Assembly: GCF_026210795.1 (NCBI RefSeq)
Contig: NC_089441.1
Span: 3,162,001-3,226,000 of the forward strand
DNA length: 64,000 nt
Reading direction: 5' to 3'
Origin: Rhizophagus irregularis
Taxonomy: Eukaryota > Glomeromycota > Glomeromycetes > Glomerales > Glomeraceae
The notes beneath the pieces are model-generated. The model had not been told where the DNA came from and made no database searches. It worked only from the letters and a program-made list of their open reading frames with translations. The translations under genes were made by a program, and so were the position numbers. Every line of letters starts with the position of its first letter. The stretch's first letter is position 1. Shown here one piece after another: positions 35,096 to 45,119 of this stretch.

Positions 35096-35377
35096 AGGGA
35101 ATAGCCTTAAAAAAGCTATGATTGATGCAGTGTTATGAATAAAGAATCAGTCAATGATATTTTCATCAGCAAATGATTTATTAAAGCGGGAATAAATATT
35201 TATTTTAAATGATTTTGCTGTAGCCGTCATTTTGCTTGATCGGAAAATACTTTTTAAAATTTTATTTTAGCTTGTTGATAATAAAAATTAATTATGTCAA
35301 TGCAATTTAATACGTCACAGTGCAAATTCATTATGTCAGCATAAAATCGATATAATTATAAATTTTTATTAATAGAA
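35096..35377. other. Tigger internal spacer
   Basis: Sequence between the array and the 3' end of the transposase gene. AT-rich, with a TTATGTCA/ATTATGTCAGC repeat near 35290-35340. No gene. Confidence 0.5.
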
Positions 35378-36860
35378 TTATTCAATTACATTAACAAAAT
35401 TATCAAGATTGATTTGCTTTGTAGAACAAAAGCGTTCTCTCAAAGCTTCTTTTTTTAATTTTTTTATAAACTTAATATCCTCATCATTTGAACCATAATT
35501 TTTTTCCTGACATTGTAAATATAAGATCACTTTATCGTAACATTTAATAACTTCGTTATGAGTTATTGTTGATAAAGGTTCCTCCTCAATTTCTTCTTTT
35601 TCTTGGTTGTTAGGTTGAACTGCTTTTAAAATTTCATAATCAGAAATCATTTCCGTTGTTACCTCAAAATCGTCATAAAGAACAAATTTCTCAGCTGTGA
35701 AAGAATTTTCGAAACCGAGTTTATTTATTAAGACTTGAACTTCTTCCAACTCCCTTAGGCGTTCAAGTTCAAGTTGTATATCAGCATTGTTCTCATAAGC
35801 TTCACGGTTGACACTTTCATCATCACTTGGCTCACCATATTCAGGTATAATACCTGCTTTTAGCCAACAATTTTTAATTGTATCGTTCGTAACATTATTC
35901 CACGCACGTGCAATATATTTGATACATTTTTTAATGTCAATTTCATCAAGTTCAGTGCCATGTTCATTGAAATTATCAAAAGCTTTAACCCAATTACGCA
36001 AATACAACTTTCTATATTGTGCCTAAAATAAAAAAACAACATTAAATTTGAAACACTTACAGTGAACAAATAAAGTTTACTTCTTACTTTAAAACTATTG
36101 ATGATTCCTTGATCACAGGATTGAAGGTGAGATGTGGTATTTGGAAGAAGGTATTCAATAACAATATTTGTGAGAGTAGTATTTTCAGATAAAGCATGTG
36201 TTGGAGCATTGTTAACAAGTAGAAGTATGTGCCTATTTTGTACTCTTATATGAGAATCTAATTTTTTAAGATAATCGTTCCAGATAGATACCTGCATCCA
36301 ACTTTTTTTATTCCAATAATAATTGACTGGGAGGGAATTTTTATTAATATTTTTGAGCACTCTGGGATTTTCATATTTATGTATAAATAGGGGGCGCAAT
36401 TTTTCAGTTCTGGTTGAATTGCAGGTAAATAAAATAGTTACACAGTCTTTAGATTGCTTAGTTCTGGTCACAGGACCATTAGATATTGTACGATTTGGTT
36501 TCATTTTCTAGAAGAGACCCGTTTCATCACAATTAAAAATTTCTTTTGGGTCATAATCTCTTAATGTTTGACGAAGTTTTTCTCTCATTGAATCAAGATC
36601 TTGAATTGGTGCACTACATGAATATTGTACTGCTTAAGATTATGTCTCTTTTTAAAATTATCAAGCCACCCATTTGATGCTTTGAATTTTTTTTCATTAC
36701 ACAATAAGGCAAAATCTAATGCTTTTGTTGCCAGAATACTTTCAGTAAGAACAAGTCCAGCTTGAAGTGCTTTATCTATCCAAGCTTCTTCAATAATAGG
36801 AAACTGAATTTTTTTTTCACGTTTTAAATTGGCTTGATATGAATCATTATCTATTGCAAG

Positions 36861-37794
36861 TAAAGATGGTCATCGGTCCTAGAAGACCGCGGTCCTACGG
36901 TCCTACACCATAAAAAGACGGACCGGTCCATCTTAGTGTAGGACCGCGGTCTTTCGGTCCTGTATCACATATAATAAGACCGTCGGTCTTTTTAAGGACC
37001 GCAGTCTTTTTAAGACCGATCGGTCTTTTTCTTTTTTTTGCAAATAAAAAAAGATTTTCTTCCCTAACTTTATTAGGAATAGCCTTGTTTTATAAATGAA
37101 CACTAATTGGGATGGTTTTTAATATAAATTTTTTTTTTACAAATCACCTGGATATCATCACAACGTCATGCAAAATTTAAAGCTTTGAGAAAAAATACTT
37201 CAAAACGCAATATCTCGCTATCCAGTGATTATAAAAGGATGATTTTACCACCATTCGAATCGTCTCGCTGCAGCGCGTCGAATGGTATCAAAATCATGAT
37301 TTTAGAATCGATAAAAAAAAATTACGTCGGCAAAACTATTTGATAATAAATTTAATAATTACTGACTATCTATCGATCCTAGAAACATGATTTAGTCACC
37401 ATTCGACGCGTCTCGCTGAGACGATTCGAATGGTGGTGGTTTCATCCTTTTATGATCACTGAATGATGAGATATTCCGCTTAAACGCTTTTTTGGAGTTT
37501 CGGAGTTTCAGCGTTTTGACAAGCAACTCTACAAGTGGGAAGAGTGATTGTTATTATTTATTGGTTTAGAAATGGCCGGTCTTTATATTATTTTATGAAG
37601 ACCTTTGTCAGATTAATAGGTTTATTCAATATAAAAATCATTTATTATATGAAGACCGGTATGAGGACTGGTCGGTCCTCAGGACCGGTCCTACTGCGCC
37701 ACAAAAAAATGCAAGACCGCGGTCCGGTCCTACAAGTCCTGGGACCGACCGGTCCAGGACCGAGTAGGACCGGTAGGACCGATGACCATCCTTA
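36861..37794. mobile_element. hAT MITE with GGTCC words inside the Tigger gene
   Basis: 934 bp. Ends TAAAGATGGTCATCGGTCCT and, on the other strand, TAAGGATGGTCATCGGTCCT; both fit YARNG. The 8-bp duplication ATTGCAAG lies at 36853-36860 and 37795-37802. Excision restores the Tigger frame (WLAIDND). Both ends are dense in GGTCCTACGGTCC/GACCGCGGTC words. The centre carries W core copy 4. Confidence 0.93.
37201..37478. repeat. W core palindromic module, copy 4
   Basis: Inverted arms at about 37205-37315 and 37370-37475, running from ATATCTCGCTATCCAGTGATT to GATCACTGAATGATGAGATAT. Each arm has an inner palindrome (TCGTCTCGCTGCAGCGCG and CGTCTCGCTGAGACGATTCG). It is the same core as at 1576, 12850 and 23346, although the host elements have unrelated ends. 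Confidence 0.72.
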
Positions 37795-38383
37795 ATTGCA
37801 AGCCATCAGTCTTTCTCTTTCAGAATATCACTCACTATTCCTTCACTAACATCATATTCTTTTGCTAAGTCCTTTTGTTTTAAAAAAGGAGTGGATATTT
37901 TCTTTAAGCAAATCTCTTTTTTTTGGGCTGATGTAAATGATTTACGCTTTCTAGGAGTTTCTTTTGGCATATTATTGATATCAAAAGAGAGGAATAAATG
38001 AAAATAACGATAAGTACAGTGTAAAAATCTATTTTTATATAAATAATTATTACAATATTTAACAAAATAACAAGGGGTAAATTATCTTATATAAAAAATT
38101 ACAAAAAATTTACCAGTATTACTAAAGAATGTTCAATTAAAAACCGCAATAATTCTTCGTTATAATGAAAAAAAAATTCGTTGTAAAAAAATCCGTTATA
38201 TCAAATGTTATGTTTATATAAGTAATTCACACACTTTACTTTGTATTACATTATACAGTAAATAAATAGTAAACTTCGTTATATCAAGGTTTATTTTATA
38301 TTTAAAATTGGTACTACACTGGATGATCTGTTATATCAAATTATTCGCTATATCAAGGTTCGTTGTAGAGAGGGGTGACTGTA

Positions 38384-39067
38384 ATGCATTACAATTTTAA
38401 TAAATATTATGTAAATAAATACAGATCGAAAGCTGCCAAATCAGGGACCATCTAGGCTATCCTAAAAGGACCTAGATGGTCTCCGATTTTTTTTATTTAT
38501 TTTTGCAGGGTACCCGATTGGTAACTATAAAATGGCCCCAATCGTGCAGAGTAAGGTTATCAATAGGGTACCTATTCGTTCGCAACTAGATATTAATAGG
38601 ATTGACCTTATTATTATTCAGTTTTTTTTTATTTACTTGTTAGATTAACCTATTGTTATCCATTTTTCTTATTTAGTAGCTTACCGATTGATGTCATTTT
38701 AGTTAATTGTATCAATATATACACATAATTTATTAAAAAGTAATCAATAGGCTATGTCCGATTGTAAAAAAAATTAAAATATAGAATCAATACATGCTTT
38801 CGATTGATTCCAAATTGCTACTTAATTTATCAATTTATTATATCAGATTTATATTACACGCAATTAATTAATTTCAATTTATTATATATTATTAGATGTA
38901 AAATTAGCAGAATATTTGTAATATTAATACTACTAGTCTGGAAACTCTTCCCGCCGATTGTTCAGTTACAAATTTCACACTAGTAGTTTGAAGAAATATT
39001 TTTCGTTTATTATTGTTTAAGTCATAGAAAATATTGTTTTTTCGTTATAGAATTTGGGAAAAGTAAT
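38384..39067 (+). other. Probable 5' region of LINE copy 2
   Basis: Sequence between the Tigger end and the first LINE ORF. It includes a hairpin around 38448-38492 (ACCATCTAGG ... CCTAGATGGT) and pyrimidine-rich tracts. The true 5' end of the LINE is not recognisable without another copy. Confidence 0.4.
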
Positions 39068-40954
39068 ATGGAAGGGGTAGAATTTACCCAACCATCAGGA
39101 AGTAGCATTTTGGCTGCTTCGATGAGCTCTTCGATAGCTCAGCAACATATACAGATGAATAGTAATATTAACGTAGGGCTTGAGACCTCTATACATGCTC
39201 AAACTAACGCAAGTCACCCTAGTCAGAATACAACTTCTAAAGAAGCGAAGAAAGATGACGGTTGGACTATTATTAAGAAGACTCAACGTTTTAGTATCTT
39301 CATCCTGCAAGACAGTCTTCCAGGCGATAATATTATTGCTAAGAAAAATTTTGTCTATAGGAAAATTTCGGATGTGCTTGGGCTAATTTCATTGGCACCA
39401 ACTTTCATTAAAGGTATTAAGGTGATTCGAGCAACATATGAAACAGAAGCACAAGCGGCTGAAGTTTGTGCCAAGAAAATTGCAGATGATAATGATGTAA
39501 GATTTGCTAAATTGGAAGTAATCAACAATCAGCAACATGATAATCTTAATGATTATGAAATTAAAATCTGGGATGTTCCACTAGATGTGGACAAGCAGAT
39601 GTTAGAAGTATATTTGAAAAGTTTCGGACCAATTAAAACCCTCAAGTTTAATGTAAAAAATTTATGCTATGAAGTAGTAGTTAGATTCAACGGTAAACAA
39701 GTAGAAGAAAAATTTAAAGACTTATGGTCATTGAGATTTTGCAAGTATGCATTCAGGATTTTTCCATCTAATTTAATCAAGGATGAAAAAAATTTACGTT
39801 TTAAATATGGGTTGAAATTAGCTAATTTACCAGTTGGTACATATGCTGCAGATTTGAAAGATATTATTATACAAATGAAGGCGAAATCATGTTTCGTACC
39901 TAAGAATAGGTTTTCAAAAAATTATGAGAAAGAAAGGTTTGCATTTGTCTTTTTTGATAATGAGAACGACTTTAATAATGCCCTAGGAAAAAAATTCTCT
40001 TTAACAATCGAGGTTTAGTTTTCGTTAATTATGATGCAGTCACGTGCCATGTTTGCGGTTCTCCTTATCATCGAGTCAGAACATGTCCAGAAAATCAAAG
40101 GAAAAGAAACTTGTCATCAACACACGAAGTGTATCAACAGATTTATAGTAGATATGGAGTAAAAGCATCCAGACCAAGTATAGGATTCAGACCATTATTC
40201 CCTAGAAATTCACAATATCAATCGGATGAGTCAGAAGGTATGCACAATTGGGATGAGCAAGTCGAACAAGAAATGCCATTACAAGGTCCTTCAAGTTATG
40301 CTGAGGCTGCAAAGAAAATTAAGACAGTATCCAATGTGAGAGCAAATGTTTTAACATCAAGTCAAGGTCCATCTCAATCTTAAAAAGGAAAAGGAAAACA
40401 ACAAGAGATACGAGATCCAGTAAGAAAACCTTGGAATCAACAGAATATTAATCCTATACCAGTTAATAATAAGGGTGATAGGCTGGATAGATTGGAATGA
40501 CAGATGGAAAAATTCATGAATATGATACAAAAATTGAATGAGAGGGTTTCAAATTTAGAAATTAATCATATTAATCAAGCTGAGATGATGAGTAATAGAC
40601 AAGTAGATCTATTATTTGCTAAAGATGATAATACGTTCATGAATAATAATAATAAGAGGGTAAAAGAATTTCAACAAACACGTGATGTATATATTGAAAA
40701 GAATGTTTCGCCAAATGTACAAACTCATACATTATCTCCTATGGAAGAAGATAATGAAGTAAATAAAATAGTTAAGACAGAAAAGTTCATATATGAACCA
40801 TCAACTGCACTGGGTACATCACCTTCGTCCCCAAAAAATCAAGAAGGAAATACACAACGATTAGATAATTTTGAAGCCAAAATGGATCAGGCGTTTAGTA
40901 TGTTAACAAATATGACAGGAAAATTTGACCTTTATATAAATAATCAAACACCAT
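39068..40954 (+). pseudogene. LINE copy 2 ORF1: RRM-like and CCHC protein, decayed
   Basis: It starts at 39068 (MEGVEFTQPSGSSILAAS). Two RRM-like regions follow: YEIKIWDVPLDVDKQMLEVY with LKTLKFNV, and LKLANLPVGTYAADLKDI with FAFVFFDNENDF. A frameshift near 39990 in an A-rich run moves the frame to FVNYDAVTCHVCG, with a CCHC knuckle CHVCGSPYHRVRTC. The remaining frame is interrupted by TAA at 40381 and TGA at about 40498 (expected Arg), then continues with a coiled-coil stretch (MEKFMNMIQKLNERVSNLE) until it is cut by the large element at 40955. The role is that of a LINE ORF1 nucleic-acid chaperone. It is related in layout to the copy at 21846-25010 but clearly diverged. Confidence 0.8.
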
Positions 40955-40984
40955 CATCAGGAAATTATATAGTGCGAAAAGTTG

Positions 40985-41460
40985 CGCAAGTTTACACATC
41001 ATAATATTTCGTAAGCTTCCAGACCCGCCGCAAGTTTACGTAAGCGTAATATTTTGTAACTTTTTAAAATATTTCGAAATATTACGATATGCAAAGCTTC
41101 GTAATTTTACGATTTGTAATATTCCGTAATTTTGCGGTTCGCAATATTTCGTAATTTTACATAATATTTCGTAAGTTTTCAGACCCGCCGCAAGTTTGCG
41201 TAAGCGTAATATTTTGTAACTTTTTAAAATATTTCGAAATATTACTGTATGCAAGGCTTCGTAATTTTACGATTCGTAATATTCCGTAATTTTACTGCGT
41301 AATACTTCGCAACTTTTTAAAATATTTCGAAATTCTATGATGCGTAATGTTCCATAATTTGACGATTCGTAATATTCTGTGATTTTACACAACTTAATAT
41401 TTCGTAATATTTCAAAATATTTCGATAAATAATACTTCATTTTCTGTACTATAAGTTTAT
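40985..41460. repeat. Left subterminal CGTAATATTTCG repeats, copy 1
   Basis: Two imperfect direct repeats of about 170 bp (for example CAGACCCGCCGCAAGTTT at 41021 and 41181) and many shorter CGTAATATTTCG/TTTCGAAATATTACG words. These are the counterpart of the right-hand 50-bp array. They are likely transposase- or partner-binding sites, by analogy with subterminal repeats of CACTA elements. Confidence 0.7.
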
Positions 41461-41463
41461 ATA

Positions 41464-42328
41464 ATGTATGTTTTATTAGATATAATCATAAAAAATTACA
41501 AGTATTTATTAATATATACAGAATACATAAAAGTAAAAAAAAGAAAAAGTAGAGTAACAATATTATTAGACGTAAAAAGAAGAGAAACAGCTATAGTAAC
41601 GTTAGTATTAGATATAAAGATAAAAGAAATATTGTTATTATTGTTAGTATTAAGGTAAAAAGAGTTAAAGAAACAGTAAAAGGAGTAAAAGAAACATGGA
41701 TATTATCGTTAGTATTAAAGTACAAGTAAAAAGAAATAAAGGAAACGTAGATAGTATTGTTAGTATTACGACATAAAGTAACAAAGAGGTAAAAAAAAAC
41801 GCGTTAATATTAAAATAATTAGTATTAATAAATAAATATTTCTATACCTGCAAAGTAATTGAACAAAAGAATAAAGAAATAAAGAGAAAGGAAAAAATAA
41901 ACATGTTGTTAGTATTGTTAGTATCGTTAGTATTAAAGTACAAGTAAAAAGGAATAAAGGAAACATGGATATTATTGTTAGTATTACGATACAAAATAAC
42001 AAAGAGGTAAAAAAAAATGAAAATAATTAGTATTAATAAACAAATATTTCTATACCTGCAAAGCAATAAATTATGAAATATATGTAAATATATTGTATAT
42101 AATTAAAGAAATATAAATAGAAAGAAGAGACAAAAAAATTAAAAATATTGAACAAAAGAATAAAGAAATAAGAAACAAAAATAAATAAGACAAAAACGCG
42201 TGCACGATTAAATGATTAAATGATTAAATCACATGCAAGGATCAGCCTAATTTTGATTGGCCAGAAAATACGATATCGTAAAATTACGGAAATCCGCATT
42301 TTAAAAAATCACAGAAATTGTATATGCA
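41464..42328. repeat. GTTAGTATTA purine-rich repeats, copy 1
   Basis: Imperfect repeats of GTTAGTATTAAAGTACAAGT, AAAGGAATAAAGGAAACATG and ATTTCTATACCTGCAAAG. Open frames on either strand are low-complexity readings, so I call no gene. Confidence 0.6.
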
Positions 42329-42541
42329 CAATTACTAAATATTATCCCCTCGTGATAAATTAAAAATTATCAACACAAATTCAACACAAATTTAACAAAT
42401 TTAACGAAATTTGGCCAAAATTAACAAATTTTTACCAGAATTATCAACACAAATTGAACACAAATTGAACACAAATTTCAGCCACGATTTATTTATGTCA
42501 CACCCGTGTTGTTAAGAATTAATAACCATTTTATTTATTAA
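42329..42541. repeat. Inner inverted repeat, left arm, copy 1
   Basis: About 210 bp with repeated AACACAAATTGAACACAAATT and ending CACACCCGTGTTGTTAA. It is inverted relative to 48195-48408 (TTAACAACACGGGTGTG ... TTCAATTTGTGTTCAATTTG). The pair brackets gene A and the transposase. Confidence 0.8.
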
Positions 42542-42601
42542 AACTATATTAATTATGGTAAAAAAAATGCTATTACGTGTGATATATATAAAAAATAATA
42601 T

Positions 42602-44029
42602 TTATTTTTTATGCAACCCATAATTCTCTAATAAACTATTTACATACCGACCTTCCTCCTCCGTGTTATAAGAGTCAATAGAAAGTATATCATCGTCAGC
42701 TATGCCATCGTGGCCGCCGCGTGCCGCACCATCGTTGGCCGCACCATCGTTGGCCGCATCATCGTTAGCCGCACCATCGTTAGGCCTACCATCGTTAGTC
42801 ACACCATTATCAGCCGCACCTGCTCTATCGTCAGCTGCTCTATCACCACCATCGTCTACATCATTACCATCATGAGAATCATCGTCCGAATGTGTAAATT
42901 TATCCCTATTTTCCAACTTTTGCTAAAAATCAATAAATAAATAAATAAACTGTAATTCAAATAATTCACATTTTGCAAATTGTAAATTAAAAACTTACTA
43001 AGTTGTTGATTATCTTCGACTTCATTATACTTTCGCTCATTTGAATGTTTTGATTATTAGGATTTAAGTACGTTTCACATATGCTAATCGCATACGCTAT
43101 TTGTGTTTTTGAGGGATTTTTATTTTCTTTTCGCAACTTATCAATTATCAGCGACATATATGTCGTAGGTTGCCCATCTTTAACCTTTTTAAATAGGTTG
43201 TTGTAACATCTTTTCACCTCCGCCTTACTCTTCCATTCTCGAATCTTTGATTGACTAAATGCCTGTTGTTAATAGACGGTAATTTACGCCTAGTCGCTTC
43301 GAAAACAGAATACATAACGTCTTTAACTCTAGACGTGAACGTCCCTCGTATGCTTCTATGTTGTTGTACTAACTATTAAAAAAAAATGTTAGTATGAAAT
43401 TTAATAAAATTCATAATTGCTTTAACTTACAGTCGGGGCAATTTTTTTTTCGAAAAAAATAATCCATTGATTTTTTTTGAACTGGCGCATAAATTCCGGA
43501 TTTTCGTCTTTTAAATATTTTTCGGTAGCGAGTTTGTACTCGTCTTTGCGAAGGATAAACAAAATTTTCAAATAAAATTTTCGACACCTTCTTAACGAGC
43601 TCCTAATCAAACGAGGTTAGCATTTCAGGTTTACATTAAATAATATTCATCTTTATTACCTTTACATACTCCGGATCTATTGTATTATTATTATTTTTGT
43701 TATTATCGTTGAGCTTTTTTTCTATGCTCGAGAGACGGGTTTCGAGATTTTTTTGTCCGGTGATAAGAACTTCAAGCTTAGAAATTATCTGCGAATTGGT
43801 TCTTAATAGTTTTTCTATTGTTTTTTTATTAACTTTAACAATAAAATATAATTTAACTATATATTATATAATTTCTTTTTATAAAGAATATGATACATAT
43901 TATGTCATATATACCATCAACACTATCATCGGATATTCTCACTCGCTTCTCAGCTTCGCTACCCTCAGTACTACGTTTTGAAAATCTTTCATTATCGTCA
44001 ATTCTTCGTTTCTCGCGCTTTGTAGCCAT
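42602..44029 (-). pseudogene. Passenger gene A of the large transposon, copy 1 (five exons)
   Basis: Predicted exons (minus strand): 44029-43915, 43832-43660, 43602-43431, 43372-42999 and 42922-42602, all with GT-AG introns of 55-85 bp. The protein is about 385 residues: a basic start (MATKREKRRIDDNERFSKRS), a short coiled coil (KKTIEKLLRTNSQIISKLEV, LETRLSSIEKKL), a region with DEYKLATEKYLKDENPEFMR and NQWIIFFEKKIAPT, and a region with VKRCYNNLFKKVKDGQPTTY and TQIAYAISICETYLNPNNQ. An Asp/Ala/Asn repeat tail (DGAANDDAANDGAAND) ends the protein. Exon 3 has an extra base near 43548 and exon 4 has indels near 43255, so this copy is damaged. No domain is recognised. Conservation in both copies suggests an element function. 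Confidence 0.65.
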
Positions 44030-45119
44030 TATGATAATAAATTTGAAACGAAAATATGAGAAAAAGGAGGAAATATATGAGAAAAAAGAGGAAATATATG
44101 AGAAAAAGGTGAACTAGAAAATTCGAAAAGGATGAGGAAAAAGGGGGAAATACATGAATCAGAAATTCAGAAAAAGGAGGCAAGCTGTCATAAGGTAATT
44201 TCCGCCATTCTATAAAAAAGAAAAAAAACTTGTGAAATATTGCGAAAAATGGATGAACTAATGCGAAATATTACGAAAAATGAATGTACTAATGCAAAAA
44301 TTTTGCATCGTGATATTACGAAAAAATATTGTAACACTTTCATAAGAGAACTTTAAAAAAAAACTCTCGTAAAAGCACATACATAGTACAATCGAAATAT
44401 TAATCAAATCCAATTTATTTAAAAAAATAAAAAAATAACGTACACATGTCGGGGCTTTTATGCATGGAAAAAAAAGTTGCAGCCAGTGAACTCATTTGGC
44501 TGATCAGATTGATAGCGCTTATAACCTGATTATCGCATAAATTTGTGGCTGATCATCCGTCCATTATTGTAAAAGTGATTTGCCGTGTTAAGCCAATAAA
44601 TTTGCGGCTGATTATCAGATGATTAGCCGGCCATCCGAATTCTTACAGCCCGTTACAGCAAATTCAAAATATGCGAAACACTCAGCACTTTTGCTGTCAG
44701 ATTCACTTGGCAGGTTGCCGGCAAATTGAAATAGTAAATAAAATAATAAACAATATTTATATGGTACATCATAGACTTGTTACATTTATTTTTAGATTTG
44801 CCAATCCCACGAACTCGGCAAGTTCCCGACAGCAAAATTGCTGAGTGTTTCGCATATTTTAAATTTTGCTATAATGCGTAAAATTGCGAATGATTCCGCG
44901 ATATTAGCCACCAGATTCTTACAGCCAGTTCCATTCATTAATGCGTAAATTTGCGTAGTCGTGTCTATTCAAATAACTCAATCAATTGTAATCCATTCAA
45001 TTAATTCATTAAATTTTTACAATGAATTTGCAATATAATTTTATTAGCACACATAATCTCATATAAATTAAATAGTGAATTGATACTTTTCATCAAATTT
45101 GACGCGTTAATTTAGTAAC

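Larger units (their letters stand above)
35378..37970 (-). pseudogene. Tigger transposase (CENP-B HTH plus DDE_1), split by a hAT MITE
   Basis: It starts at 37970 (MPKETPRKRKSFTSAQKKE), a CENP-B type helix-turn-helix with KQKDLAKEYDVSEGIVSDIL. A TGA sits where Arg is expected in EKD-R-WLAI. The hAT MITE 36861-37794 follows; beyond it come AIDNDSYQANLKREKK and the second DNA-binding domain ending WLDNFKKRHNL. The DDE_1 nuclease has FNCDETGLF (first Asp), followed by TAG at an expected Trp near 36510, then NRHILLLVNNAPTH, where Asn replaces the expected second catalytic Asp, and LQSCDQGIINSF (third Asp). A GT-AG intron at about 36022-36082 leads to AQYRKLYLRNWVKAFDN and a C-terminal region ending at 35378. 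It is clearly dead, although the tail (209 codons) is open. Confidence 0.88.
30826..38381 (-). mobile_element. Tigger/pogo element, copy 3, with nested Harbinger and hAT elements
   Basis: The left end CAGTCTTCTTTCGATATAAC and the right end (other strand CAGTCACCCCTCTCTACAAC) share CAGTC and the following AACGAACC block, and are flanked by TA (30824-30825 and 38382-38383). The transposase is on the minus strand (35378-37970). Nested inside are a Harbinger element (30947-33874) and a hAT MITE (36861-37794). A tandem array with splice-like edges (34085-35095) lies between the Harbinger insertion and the transposase. The element without its guests would be about 3.7 kb. Confidence 0.85.

Noticed and set aside
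41464-42066. Open frames on both strands in the GTTAGTATTA region (and 52361-52962)
   Set aside because: The peptides are runs of hydrophobic or Lys/Glu residues from repetitive DNA. They overlap on opposite strands and have no conserved motif.
42710-42940. Plus-strand open frame rich in TIV/ISR repeats
   Set aside because: It is the opposite strand of the Asp/Ala/Asn repeat exon of gene A.
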